The notes below the pieces were generated by a model, which made no database searches, was not told where the DNA came from, and was given only the letters and a program-made list of their open reading frames with translations. Below are positions 1 through 7,148 of a DNA stretch of 21,977 nt, in pieces. The position numbers were made by a program, and so were the translations under genes. The stretch comes from Thermoleophilia bacterium UBA2241 (GTDB lineage: Bacteria > Actinomycetota > Thermoleophilia > UBA2241). The DNA lies in the NCBI GenBank assembly GCA_002347645.1, contig DDYF01000050.1:1-21977 (forward strand). The letters are read 5' to 3'. The stretch's first letter is position 1. Each line of letters begins with the position of its first letter.

Positions 1-20
1 ACAACTTGACGCACACAACC
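1..20. repeat. Left copy of a 20-bp inverted repeat at the window ends
   Basis: The first 20 bases, acaacttgacgcacacaacc, are the exact reverse complement of 21957-21976. Identity stops at base 21 (a here, g in the other copy). This copy lies inside the reading frame of the truncated DUF255 gene, where it encodes part of the C-terminal cysteine region. It therefore looks like genuine coding sequence. No transposase or target duplication accompanies it. Confidence 0.9.
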
Positions 21-2211
21 AGGCCGCGGGCATGCCGTCGACCGGCCCGCGCCCGGCAAGCAGCGGCACTGCTGACGTGCCGGCCGACGGCGAGGCCGCC
101 ACGACGACGTGCGGGCGGAACGCCGCGCGGACGACCGCGAGCAGCGGCGCCTCGCGCGTCTCCTGTTCGCCGGCGCCTTCTGGGGCCGCGACTCCGCTGT
201 CGCCCAGAGTCGCCGGCTCACCGGCGATGGCGACCTCCACCGGCGGCTCCAGGTAGAGGTCGAGGGCGACGAGCCAGTGGGCGAAGCCCAGCGGCATCGT
301 CGCCGCGTCGACGGCCGTGCGCCCAAGCGCCGCCTCGGCCGCCGCCACGTAGCGGTCGTCGCCGGTGTAGGCGGCCAGTCTGACCATCAGGAGCGTCGCC
401 ATGGCGCCGCCCGACGGGATCGCGTTGTCCTCCTCGCTGCGCGGGCGGCGCAGCAACTCCTCGTGATCGTCGCTGGTCGCGAAGAACCCGCCGGCCTCGT
501 CGGTGAAGTGCTCGATGATCATGTCGGCGAGCTCGCGGGCGGCGACGAACCAGCGCTCGTCGAAGGTCGTCTGGTAGAGCTCGAGCAGGCCCGCCGCGAG
601 GTCGGCGTGATCCTCGAGGTACGCGTTGAGCTTGGCGCCGGCGCCGTCCTTCCAGGTGCGGAGCAGGCGGCCGCGCTCGTCGCGCAGGCTCCTGAGGAGG
701 AAAGCCGCGGCGGCCTCGGCCGCGCGACGGTAGTCGTCGCGGCCGAGCACGCGTGCGGCCTCGGCGAACGCGGCCAGCATGAGCCCGTTCCAGGCGGTGA
801 GCACCTTGTCGTCTCGCGCCGGCGCGGCGCGGCGTTCCCGCGCCGCGTGAAGCCGCCGGCGCATCGCCGCCAGTCGGCGCTCGACCTCATCCGCCGTGAG
901 CCCGTGGCGCTCCGCGAGCACGTCCGGGTCGACGACCTCGTGCAGGATCGCGCGCCCCTCGAAGTCGCCCTGCTGCGTCACCCCGTACGCCTCGCCGAAC
1001 AGGCGGACGTCGGCGGATGAGAACGGGCCGCCTGCGGCCGGCTCGGCACCGTCCGCGGAGGCCTCGGCGTCGCGCACGACCGCCCCACCGGCTCCCGTGC
1101 CTCCGTCTCCCAGCGCCGCCTCGATCTCCTCCGGCGTCCAGGTGAGGAACGCGCCTTCCTCGAGTTCGCCGGCCGCGCTCAAGCTGTCGGCATCCTGCGA
1201 CGAGAAGAACCCGCCTTCAGGGTGCGTCATCTCGCGAAGGACGTAGTCGAGCGTCTCGGTGGCGACGCGCCGGTAGAGCTCGCTGCCGGTCACCTGCCAC
1301 GCGTGCAGGTAGAGGGCCGCGAGTTGCGCGTTGTCGTAGAGCATCTTCTCGAAGTGCGGGACCAGCCAGCGCTCGTCGACGCTGTAGCGGTGAAAGCCGC
1401 CGCCGAGCCGGTCGTAGATGCCACCGCGCGCCATCTTGTCGAGCGTGCGAGTCACCATCCGAAGGGACTCGTCGGCGGCGCGGCGCGCGGCGTCGTCTGC
1501 CGCGCCGCCGACCGCCGAGCGCAGCAGGAACTCGAGCACCATCGGCTGCGGGAACTTGGGCGCGCCGCCGAAGCCGCCGTTCAGGCGGTCGAAGGCGCGC
1601 TCGAGGTAGCCGCGCGCCCTGTCGAGCGACTCGGGGCGCAGGACGTCGGCGGGCGCGGCGGCCCCCGCCGGGTCGGCGCCGCCGCGCCCGCCGACGTCCC
1701 GTCTCGTCGTCCGCGGCTCCCGCAGCGCCGCCTTCAGACGCTCCGCGCCGCTCGTCACCTTCTCGCGCTCGTCACGCCAGGCGGCCGCGATGGCCTCCAG
1801 CACCTGGCGGAACGACGGCATGCCGTACCGCGGCTCCTTCGGGTAGTACGTGCCACCGAAGACGGGCACGCCGTCGGGGGTCAGGAAGACGCTCATGGGC
1901 CAGCCGCCCTGCCCCGTGAGGGCGACGACGGCGTCCATGTAGATGGCGTCCAGGTCGGGACGCTCCTCGCGGTCGACCTTGATCGCGATGAAGTGCTCGT
2001 TGAGAAAGGCCGCCGTCGTCTCGTCTACGAAGCTCTCGTGCTCCATCACGTGGCACCAGTGACAAGCCGCGTAGCCGATGCTCAAGAAGATGGGCTTGTC
2101 GTCGGCGCGCGCCTTGTCGAGGGCCTCCGGCCCCCACGGATACCAGTCGACGGGGTTCTGCGCGTGCTGCAGCAGGTATGGGCTGGTCTCGTTGGCGAGG
2201 CGGTTCGGCAT
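1..2211 (-). CDS. DUF255/YyaL-type thioredoxin-domain protein (C-terminus cut by the contig end)
   Basis: The frame is open for 737 codons from the ATG at 2211 and runs off the left edge without a stop. Residues 1-130 form the DUF255 thioredoxin-like domain, beginning MPNRLANETSPYLLQHAQNP. A CHWC redox-type motif lies at residues 50-53, followed by HVMEHESF and TGQGGWPMSVFLTPDG. The rest is the alpha/alpha barrel region typical of YyaL/spermatogenesis-associated protein 20 relatives, with motifs such as GGGFHRYSVDERWLVPHFEKMLYDN (split here: GGGFHRYSVDERW and HFEKMLYDN) and DDKVLTAWNGLM. The last visible residues, WLCASSC, match the place where the family has a conserved cysteine pair near its end, so only a few residues should be missing. 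Family members are usually about 680-700 aa; low-complexity Ala/Gly/Asp insertions explain the extra length. The biochemical role is not established; a redox or sugar-epimerase-like role is often suggested. It lies 49 bp downstream of the GH18 gene on the same strand and may be co-transcribed. No strong SD precedes the start. Confidence 0.93.
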   Translation of the reverse strand, partial: MPNRLANETSPYLLQHAQNPVDWYPWGPEALDKARADDKPIFLSIGYAACHWCHVMEHESFVDETTAAFLNEHFIAIKVDREERPDLDAIYMDAVVALTGQGGWPMSVFLTPDGVPVFGGTYYPKEPRYGMPSFRQVLEAIAAAWRDEREKVTSGAERLKAALREPRTTRRDVGGRGGADPAGAAAPADVLRPESLDRARGYLERAFDRLNGGFGGAPKFPQPMVLEFLLRSAVGGAADDAARRAADESLRMVTRTLDKMARGGIYDRLGGGFHRYSVDERWLVPHFEKMLYDNAQLAALYLHAWQVTGSELYRRVATETLDYVLREMTHPEGGFFSSQDADSLSAAGELEEGAFLTWTPEEIEAALGDGGTGAGGAVVRDAEASADGAEPAAGGPFSSADVRLFGEAYGVTQQGDFEGRAILHEVVDPDVLAERHGLTADEVERRLAAMRRRLHAARERRAAPARDDKVLTAWNGLMLAAFAEAARVLGRDDYRRAAEAAAAFLLRSLRDERGRLLRTWKDGAGAKLNAYLEDHADLAAGLLELYQTTFDERWFVAARELADMIIEHFTDEAGGFFATSDDHEELLRRPRSEEDNAIPSGGAMATLLMVRLAAYTGDDRYVAAAEAALGRTAVDAATMPLGFAHWLVALDLYLEPPVEVAIAGEPATLGDSGVAAPEGAGEQETREAPLLAVVRAAFRPHVVVAASPSAGTSAVPLLAGRGPVDGMPAAWLCASSC

Positions 2212-2223
2212 GGCCCAGTCGGC

Positions 2224-2240
2224 ATACCCCGAGAGGGTAT
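2224..2240 (-). promoter_or_regulatory. Small hairpin between the GH18 and DUF255 genes
   Basis: The arms ataccc and gggtat form a 6-bp stem with a 5-nt loop inside the 49-bp gap between the two genes. On the minus strand the same bases contain TACCCT, which also fits a TANNNT -10 hexamer, 22 nt before the DUF255 ATG. It could be a weak attenuator or an internal promoter. The sequence does not decide between them. Confidence 0.3.
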
Positions 2241-2260
2241 TCTGGGAACGTCCACGCCGC

Positions 2261-3382
2261 TCACTTCGCGGCGCGAAGCCCCTTGCGAATGGTGCTCCAG
2301 AAGCGCGGGTCCTCGCCGTGCATCTGCCAGATGGCGATGCCGGCCAGGCTCGGCAGCTTGCGCGTGAGATACTCGACCTTCGTCGCCACAGCCACGCGGT
2401 CCTGGAACCAGACCGTGTGCGTGTCGCCGTCCTCGTCGGTGTACGTGTACGCGGCCTCGCCGGAACCGTCGTGGCGAAGGATCGGTGCGCCGGCCTCGCG
2501 GCGGGTCGCGTCGGCGCCCTCCCAGAACACGGCCGTCGTCGTGTCGCCGTGCCAGTCGAAGCCGAAGAAGGGGACGCCCATCAGGACCTTCTCGGCTGGC
2601 ACCTGCGATATGGCGAACCGCATCACCCGGCGCGTCCAGGCCAGCGGCGCCTGCGGACCGGGGTCGCCCCAGCCCCCGCTGTAGCTGTACGTCATGACCT
2701 TGAACTCGTCGACCGCGGCACCGAGGCGAGCGTAGTCGGCGGCCTTCTGCGTGTCCCAGTCGCCCGGGTCGGAGTCTTTGGGAAAGACGGCGATGGACAG
2801 CAGCCGGTCCTCCTCGTGCAACGCCTCGGCGAGCTCCTCGACGAAGGACGAGAAGCGGTCGCGGTCGTCGGGGCCGACCAGCTCCCAGTCGAGGTCGAGG
2901 CCGTCGTACCCTCTGTCGACGACGAGCTCGACGAGCCTCTCGACGTGACGCGACCGCGTGGTATCGTCTCGGAGGATGCGGGCGGCGATGCCGCCGTCGA
3001 AGTCGCCGCCCGGAGCCCGGTTCACGACGGTCGCGAAGGCCTGGATACCCCGCGCGCGCGTCGCACGCACCAGCTCGAGGTCCTCGTTCTCGGACGTGAC
3101 CGTCGCGTCGGACTGCGAGAGGTACCAGACGAAGTCGACCTCGTCGACGGCCTGCGCGGCGGCCGCGCGGTCGACGGAGGCGGCGTCGCCGGTGTTCCAC
3201 GCCGTGACGCGCCAGGCGCGGCCGCCACCGGGCTTCGAGAGCTCGCCGGTGAACGGAGGCTCGCCTTCTCCGCAGGCGGACCGGATGAGGGCCGCCGCGA
3301 GGACGGCGGCGAGGACGAACAGGACGAGCGCCGCGAGGCGACGGCGGCGATAGCGCGCGGCTCTGGAGGCGGTCTGGGTCAT
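2261..3382 (-). CDS. Membrane-anchored GH18-family glycosyl hydrolase
   Basis: The product is 373 aa. Residues 1-16 are Arg-rich and precede a hydrophobic segment at about 17-36, giving an N-terminal signal/anchor. Cys37 follows, but the bases before it encode RSA, which is a poor lipobox. The catalytic domain carries the GH18 signature DxxDxDxE as DGLDLDWE at residues 160-167, so the presumed acid/base is Glu167. Other barrel strands look intact (FKVMTYSYSGGWGDPGP, KVLMGVPFFGFDW, LAGIAIWQMHGEDPRFW). The layout resembles the YaaH/chitinase-related lysin-type branch acting on beta-1,4-GlcNAc polymers such as peptidoglycan or chitin. Substrate cannot be read from sequence, and no LysM or carbohydrate-binding module is present. 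It probably acts outside the membrane. The gene is followed after 49 bp by the DUF255 gene on the same strand. A TAGCAT hexamer 6 nt before the ATG suggests a leaderless transcript. Confidence 0.9.
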   Translation of the reverse strand: MTQTASRAARYRRRRLAALVLFVLAAVLAAALIRSACGEGEPPFTGELSKPGGGRAWRVTAWNTGDAASVDRAAAAQAVDEVDFVWYLSQSDATVTSENEDLELVRATRARGIQAFATVVNRAPGGDFDGGIAARILRDDTTRSRHVERLVELVVDRGYDGLDLDWELVGPDDRDRFSSFVEELAEALHEEDRLLSIAVFPKDSDPGDWDTQKAADYARLGAAVDEFKVMTYSYSGGWGDPGPQAPLAWTRRVMRFAISQVPAEKVLMGVPFFGFDWHGDTTTAVFWEGADATRREAGAPILRHDGSGEAAYTYTDEDGDTHTVWFQDRVAVATKVEYLTRKLPSLAGIAIWQMHGEDPRFWSTIRKGLRAAK

Positions 3383-3388
3383 GCGGTG

Positions 3389-3394
3389 ATGCTA
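3389..3394 (-). promoter_or_regulatory. Putative -10 element (TAGCAT) of the GH18 gene
   Basis: TAGCAT fits the TANNNT -10 consensus and sits exactly 6 nt before the ATG at 3382, so transcription would begin at or next to the start codon. There is no SD upstream and no convincing -35. The same arrangement is seen before the mscS-type gene and the HAD-AIR gene. Confidence 0.45.
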
Positions 3395-3479
3395 CCCGAC
3401 CGCAGTGATCGACGCCCGGACCCCTCGCGGATGAGTGGCGACGGTCTTCCGGGGGAAGTGAGAGCAGTGACGACGAAGA

Positions 3480-3502
3480 GGCCGGGCTCGGGAGACCCGG
3501 CC
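3480..3502 (+). promoter_or_regulatory. 7-bp hairpin just upstream of the DUF308 gene
   Basis: The arms ggccggg (3480-3486) and cccggcc (3496-3502) flank a 9-nt loop. The element ends 5 nt before the GGAGGT at 3508. It would lie in the 5' leader if the GTG at 3521 is the start. It would be coding if translation begins at the GTG at 3467. No T-run follows. Confidence 0.35.
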
Positions 3503-3520
3503 GCGACGGAGGTGGATGCG

Positions 3521-4042
3521 GTGCAAGGGACTGGGATGCGCGGAACCAGGTCGTCGGCGTGGCCGGTGCTGCTTGGTGTCGGCGTTGTGGCCATCATCCT
3601 CGGCCTGGTGGTCGTGGCCAACATCTGGGAGAGCCTGCGGTTCGTGGGCATCCTTATCGGCATCGCCCTGCTGTTCTCAGGCGTGGTCGGCTTGGCCCTC
3701 GGAGCACGACGGGGCGGGACGAGCGCCGCCGCCGCCGTCGTCGCCGTCATCGGCGGCGTCATCCTCCTCTTCTGGCCGGACCTCACCCTCAAGGCCCTCG
3801 CCGTCATCGTCGGCCTGACCCTCATCTTCTGGGGGGGCGTGCAGTCCGGCCTCGCGCTCGCCTCGTCCAGGGAGGGGCGCTCGGGGATGCTCGTGAGCGG
3901 CGTGCTCCTCCTGTTGCTCGGCGTCGTCGTGGTCGCCTGGCCCGGACCGACGCTGGCGCTGATCACCACGCTGGTCGGGGTGGCGGTGATCCTGGGCGGG
4001 GTCGCCGCCGTGGTGCAGGCGCTCCTGCTGCGCCGCGCCTAG
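3521..4042 (+). CDS. DUF308/HdeD-like six-helix membrane protein
   Basis: The product is 173 aa from the chosen GTG and almost entirely hydrophobic. It shows six predicted membrane segments arranged as repeated pairs. Each repeat contains the pattern of the DUF308 (HdeD, acid-resistance membrane protein) family: GVVAIILGLVVVANIWESL, GGVILLFWPDLTLKALAVIV and LLLLLGVVVVAWPGPTLALI. The last two show the typical W-P-x-x-T-L turn. The start was chosen because GGAGGT (3508-3513) lies 7 nt upstream. In-frame alternatives are the GTG at 3467 (after GGGGGA), which adds 18 residues, and the ATG at 3536. The molecular function of DUF308 proteins is poorly defined; HdeD is linked to acid resistance in Escherichia coli. 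The gene is divergent from the GH18 gene. It is convergent with thrC, with only 4 bp between stop codons, so the transcripts may overlap. Confidence 0.85.
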   Translation: MQGTGMRGTRSSAWPVLLGVGVVAIILGLVVVANIWESLRFVGILIGIALLFSGVVGLALGARRGGTSAAAAVVAVIGGVILLFWPDLTLKALAVIVGLTLIFWGGVQSGLALASSREGRSGMLVSGVLLLLLGVVVVAWPGPTLALITTLVGVAVILGGVAAVVQALLLRRA

Positions 4043-4046
4043 CTGC

Positions 4047-5573
4047 CTAGCCGCGCGACAGCCAGTCGAGCAGCGCGCCTTCGAGGTCCTCGCGGCGTCC
4101 CGCGATACGCGTGTCGAAGCGCGCCGGGCGCGCGCGGACGGCCTCCAGGGAGGCCGGGATCCGCGCGCCCGGCGCCATATCGACCACGCGGTCGAGCAGG
4201 GCGAAGTCGTCGGGCTCGTTGAGCGGCGCGCCGTCAGGCACGCCGCTCAAGCCTCGGACGACGTCGGCGGCGAACTTGCTCCAGTGCGCGGTCGAGACGA
4301 TCAGCACTGGCGCGTCCGCTGCGAGATGCCCGGCCACCGTCCAGGCGACCGCGGTGTGCGGGTCCATCAGGTACCCCTTCTCCCGCTGCACCCTGCCGAT
4401 CGTCTGCAGGCAGGTGTCGTTGTCGACCCACGAGCCGACGAACTCCTCCTGCAGGCGCGTCAGTGTCTCCGCGTCGACGGTGAAGCGTCGGGCCGTGCGG
4501 AGCTCGTCCATCCAGCCCCGCACGACGTCCGCGTCGCCGCGCAGGTCGAAGAGCAGCCGCTCGAGGTTGTTCGAGATGAGGATGTCCATCGACGGGGATG
4601 GGGTCTTCACGAGGTCGCGCGAGGAGATGTCGTAGGTCCCCGTCGCGATGAAGTCAGTGAGCACCTTGTTGGCGTTCGAGGCACAGAGGAAGCGGCGGAT
4701 GGGCACGCCCATGCGCTTGGCGTAGTAGCCGGCGAGGATGTCGCCGAAGTTGCCGGTGGGGACGCAGACGTCGATCGGGGCGCCGGCCGGCACATGGCCG
4801 CGCGCGGCCATGTCGGCGTAGGCACTCGCGTAGTACACGATCTGCGGCAGCAGCCGCCCCCAGTTGATGGAGTTGGCGGACGACATCGCGAGCCCGTGGC
4901 GCCGTGCAAGGTCGCCGGCGAAGGACTCGTCGTCGAAGACCGCCTTCACGGCCGACTGGCAGGCGTCGAAGTCGCCCTCGACGGCGAAGACGGTCAGGTT
5001 ACCGCCGGGCTGGGTCGTCATCTGTCGCTCCTGGATCGCCGAGACGCCCGCATCGGGGTACGAGACGGCGATCTTCGTGTGGGAGCGGTCGGCGAAGCCG
5101 TTGAGCGCGGCCACGCCAGTATCGCCCGAGGTCGCGACAAGGATGAGGAAGTCGAGGTCGGTGGTCCCGCGTGCGTGCGTCAGCTCGAGTGCCTCGCTGA
5201 AGAAGAGCGGCATGCACTGCAGGGCCATGTCCTTGAAGGCAAGGGTGGGGCCGTGCCAGAGCTCGAGCACGAAGCGCCCGTCGCCCAAGTCGCGGACGGG
5301 TGCCACCTCCGGGTCGTCGAAGTTGTCCGCGTAGGCGAGCGCGGCGATGTCGGCGATGCGGTCCGGCGCCACGTCGATCCCGAACGCCTCGTAGATCGTC
5401 GCCGCCCGGTCCGCATAGCGCAGTGTCGAGAGGCGCACGAGGTCCGAGGCCGTCAGCGACGGCAGGCGCTCGGGCACGTAGAGCCCGCCGCCCGGCGCCA
5501 TGCCGTCGAGCAGCGTATCGGTGAAGGTGCGCGGGCGTTCGACGAGCCCCCGGGTGTCGCGGTACATGGTCAC
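4047..5573 (-). CDS. thrC: Threonine synthase
   Basis: This is a PLP enzyme converting O-phosphohomoserine to threonine, the last step of threonine biosynthesis in the cytoplasm. The N-terminus MYRDTRGLVERPRTF and GGGLYVPERLP are typical of the long (E. coli/yeast-type) threonine synthases. The PLP lysine lies in GPTLAFKDMALQCMPLFF, near residue 114. LILVATSGDTGVAALNGFAD is the phosphate-binding SGDTG loop, and CVPTGNFGDILAGYYAKRMG is the second glycine-rich motif. The length of 508 aa is within the family range, and the protein appears complete. The GTG at 5573 is preferred because GGAGG (5580-5584) is 6 nt upstream; the ATG at 5567 is two codons in. It follows the mscS-type gene by 22 bp on the same strand, so the two are probably co-transcribed. 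The 3' end faces the DUF308 gene with no obvious terminator. Confidence 0.97.
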   Translation of the reverse strand: MTMYRDTRGLVERPRTFTDTLLDGMAPGGGLYVPERLPSLTASDLVRLSTLRYADRAATIYEAFGIDVAPDRIADIAALAYADNFDDPEVAPVRDLGDGRFVLELWHGPTLAFKDMALQCMPLFFSEALELTHARGTTDLDFLILVATSGDTGVAALNGFADRSHTKIAVSYPDAGVSAIQERQMTTQPGGNLTVFAVEGDFDACQSAVKAVFDDESFAGDLARRHGLAMSSANSINWGRLLPQIVYYASAYADMAARGHVPAGAPIDVCVPTGNFGDILAGYYAKRMGVPIRRFLCASNANKVLTDFIATGTYDISSRDLVKTPSPSMDILISNNLERLLFDLRGDADVVRGWMDELRTARRFTVDAETLTRLQEEFVGSWVDNDTCLQTIGRVQREKGYLMDPHTAVAWTVAGHLAADAPVLIVSTAHWSKFAADVVRGLSGVPDGAPLNEPDDFALLDRVVDMAPGARIPASLEAVRARPARFDTRIAGRREDLEGALLDWLSRG

Positions 5574-5595
5574 GGGTGGCCTCCGGATCGTGTGC

Positions 5596-6756
5596 TCACG
5601 AGGGCGCACCTCCGGGTGGCGGTGCGTCGGCGCCTTGGCCGCTGGCGCCCGTCGGCGGCCCCGTCGACCAGCTCGTCGCCACAGGCAGAGGGGCCGAGAT
5701 GCCGGCTTCGTCGAAGGCCTTCTTGAGGCGCGCGCGCAGCGCGCGCCCTGCGGCCCACTGCTCGCCCGGCCGCGTCTTGACGGCCAGCCGGAGCACGACG
5801 GCGACGGGGCTGACGTTCTGCACGCCCCACAGCTCCGGCTCCTCGATCACGGTCGCGCCCGCCACTTGCTCCTTCCAGAAGTCGTCGGCCACACGCTTGA
5901 TTACATCCGACGCCTGCTCGATGTCGGTATCGTACGCGACCTCGACGTCGAGAACGGTGCGCGACCAGCGCTGCGACTGGTTCCCCACGCGGACGATCTC
6001 GCCGTTGGGGACGTGCCACAACGTCCCGTCGGTCCCGCGCACCGTCGTCACCCTGAGCGTGACGCGCTCCACCGTCCCGCTCGCCTCTCCAAGGTCGACC
6101 ACGTCGCCCACGCCGAACTGGTCCTCGAGGATCATGAAGAAACCGCTGAGGAAGTCCTTGACGAGGCTCTGGGCGCCGAAGCCGAGCGCCACACCGGCGA
6201 TGCCGGCGCTGGCGATGAGCGGCGCGATGCTGATGCCGAGCTCCGCCAGCGCCATCAGGATCGCGACGGTGTAGATGATGATGCTGGCAACGTAGCGCAG
6301 GAGGGAGCCGACCGTGCGCATGCGCTGCTCGGTCCGCTCGCTCTGCATCGCTGTGACGCGGGGGCGCTCGGCGACCCGCGCGGGAAGGCCGGCCCCGGCG
6401 GCGTCCGCCACCCCTGCGCTTTCGCGCCTCGTCTCCTCACGCCCCACGCCTGCGAGTCCCGTGCCCCCCGGTTCCGCGCCCTCACGTGCGGCGCCCCCGC
6501 GTGCGGCGCCCCCGCGTCCGGCGCCCTCACGTCCGGCGCCCTCACGCCCCCCACGCTCGCGACGCGCTTCACTCGCCTTCGCAAGGCGCTCGACGGCCAA
6601 GCGGATCGCGCGTCGAACCACGAAGTTCAGGATCACCGCGGCGACGAGGATGATCACGACCGTGACCAGCGCGGCGTCGTACTGCTCGAACCAGTCGGCG
6701 ATGGTGTCGCCGATGGAGCCGAGCGGCGCGACGAAGCTGTGGACGGCGTCCGACAT
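5596..6756 (-). CDS. MscS-family mechanosensitive channel with an expanded Gly/Arg/Ala linker
   Basis: The product is 386 aa and acts in the inner membrane as a tension-gated or osmotic-release channel. One membrane segment lies at about residues 29-47, a second at 150-172, then the pore helix with GIAGVALGFGAQSLVKDFLSGFFMILEDQ (split: GIAGVALGFGAQSLVKDF and LSGFFMILEDQ), the hallmark of MscS. The beta domain follows (FGVGDVVDLGEASGTVERVTLR, split: FGVGDVVDLGEA and SGTVERVTLR), with PNGEIVRVGNQSQRWSR, and then the C-terminal alpha/beta domain. The odd part is the linker at about 62-140 between the first two helices. It is hydrophilic, and residues 70-94 are five copies of a five-residue unit encoded by a 15-bp DNA repeat. 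It lacks a convincing SD and has TAGACT 6 nt before the ATG. thrC follows after 22 bp. Confidence 0.95.
   Translation of the reverse strand: MSDAVHSFVAPLGSIGDTIADWFEQYDAALVTVVIILVAAVILNFVVRRAIRLAVERLAKASEARRERGGREGAGREGAGRGGAARGGAAREGAEPGGTGLAGVGREETRRESAGVADAAGAGLPARVAERPRVTAMQSERTEQRMRTVGSLLRYVASIIIYTVAILMALAELGISIAPLIASAGIAGVALGFGAQSLVKDFLSGFFMILEDQFGVGDVVDLGEASGTVERVTLRVTTVRGTDGTLWHVPNGEIVRVGNQSQRWSRTVLDVEVAYDTDIEQASDVIKRVADDFWKEQVAGATVIEEPELWGVQNVSPVAVVLRLAVKTRPGEQWAAGRALRARLKKAFDEAGISAPLPVATSWSTGPPTGASGQGADAPPPGGAPS
6475..6549 (-). repeat. Five tandem 15-bp repeats inside the mscS-type gene
   Basis: Five in-frame 15-bp units (6475-6489, 6490-6504, 6505-6519, 6520-6534, 6535-6549) share ggcgccctcacgtcc with one to three changes each. 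They encode GREGA/GRGGA-like pentapeptides at residues 70-94. Because the unit is a multiple of three, copy-number change would lengthen or shorten the linker without breaking the frame. Confidence 0.88.
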
Positions 6757-6762
6757 GGGCCG

Positions 6763-6768
6763 AGTCTA
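6763..6768 (-). promoter_or_regulatory. Putative -10 element (TAGACT) of the mscS-type gene
   Basis: TAGACT matches TANNNT and is 6 nt from the ATG at 6756, predicting a leaderless start. The 12-bp hairpin at 6782-6816 covers the place where a -35 would lie, so the hairpin could act as an operator. No -35-like hexamer is obvious. Confidence 0.45.
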
Positions 6769-6781
6769 CCAAAGGCGACCC

Positions 6782-6816
6782 GCGCGGCCCGTGTGACGGG
6801 AGAGCACGGGCCGCGC
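6782..6816. promoter_or_regulatory. 12-bp perfect inverted repeat next to the mscS-type promoter
   Basis: The arms gcgcggcccgtg (6782-6793) and cacgggccgcgc (6805-6816) are perfectly complementary around an 11-nt loop. The element is 26 nt upstream of the mscS-type ATG. It could be a regulator-binding palindrome or an RNA hairpin or terminator for transcription coming from the EndoV side. No U-tract follows on either strand. Confidence 0.6.
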
Positions 6817-6874
6817 CGCCCGTCGGCCAAGAGGGAACCGGGCGGGCCAGGCATCGCCCAGGGGGCGTTCCGCA

Positions 6875-6973
6875 TTCGTGCAAGATGCATGTGTGGCCGT
6901 TGGTGACGATGTCCGCCAACAGGCTCGTTCGGCAACGATCGTCACCGGCGCGCTCACCTGCAAGATGCACGAA
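6875..6973. repeat. 99-bp imperfect inverted repeat with two TGCAAGATGCA copies
   Basis: The outer arms ttcgtgca (6875-6882) and tgcacgaa (6966-6973) pair over 8 bp. Inside, tgca at 6886-6889 pairs with tgca at 6959-6962 after an aga/aga mismatch. Further in, ggtgacgat (6902-6910) pairs perfectly with atcgtcacc (6938-6946). A further stem, gccaac against gttcggc with one bulged base, closes a 6-nt terminal loop. The 11-mer tgcaagatgca occurs at both ends (6879-6889 and 6959-6969). The nested pairing suggests a structured RNA or a small non-autonomous element. I cannot name a known family. Confidence 0.6.
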
Positions 6974-7148
6974 CACAGAATCACCCGAAGGCGAACAGGG
7001 AGCGCCCCGAGGTCGAGCGGGCAAGATCGCTTTCGTGCCAAGGCGCCCTCCACGCGCGAAAGGCCGGGCGCTCACGCGACGAGGGTCACGGCGGCGCTGC
7101 TTTGGATCAGGGCGAACTGAGGGCCGCGTCCGGCGTCGTGCGGGAGCC

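Larger units (their letters stand above)
6757..7148. other. Gene-free region upstream of the mscS-type gene
   Basis: No credible coding frame was found in these 392 bp on either strand. The stretch contains a putative leaderless -10 for the mscS-type gene, a 12-bp perfect hairpin at 6782-6816 and a 99-bp imperfect inverted repeat at 6875-6973. The part from 6974 to 7148 shows no feature I can name. It is the downstream flank of the endonuclease V homologue. No tRNA cloverleaf was seen. Confidence 0.7.

Noticed and set aside
2078..3520. A long N-terminal extension of the DUF308 frame
   Set aside because: This part is antisense to the GH18 gene and not membrane-like. A GGAGGT-GTG start at 3521 explains the gene better.
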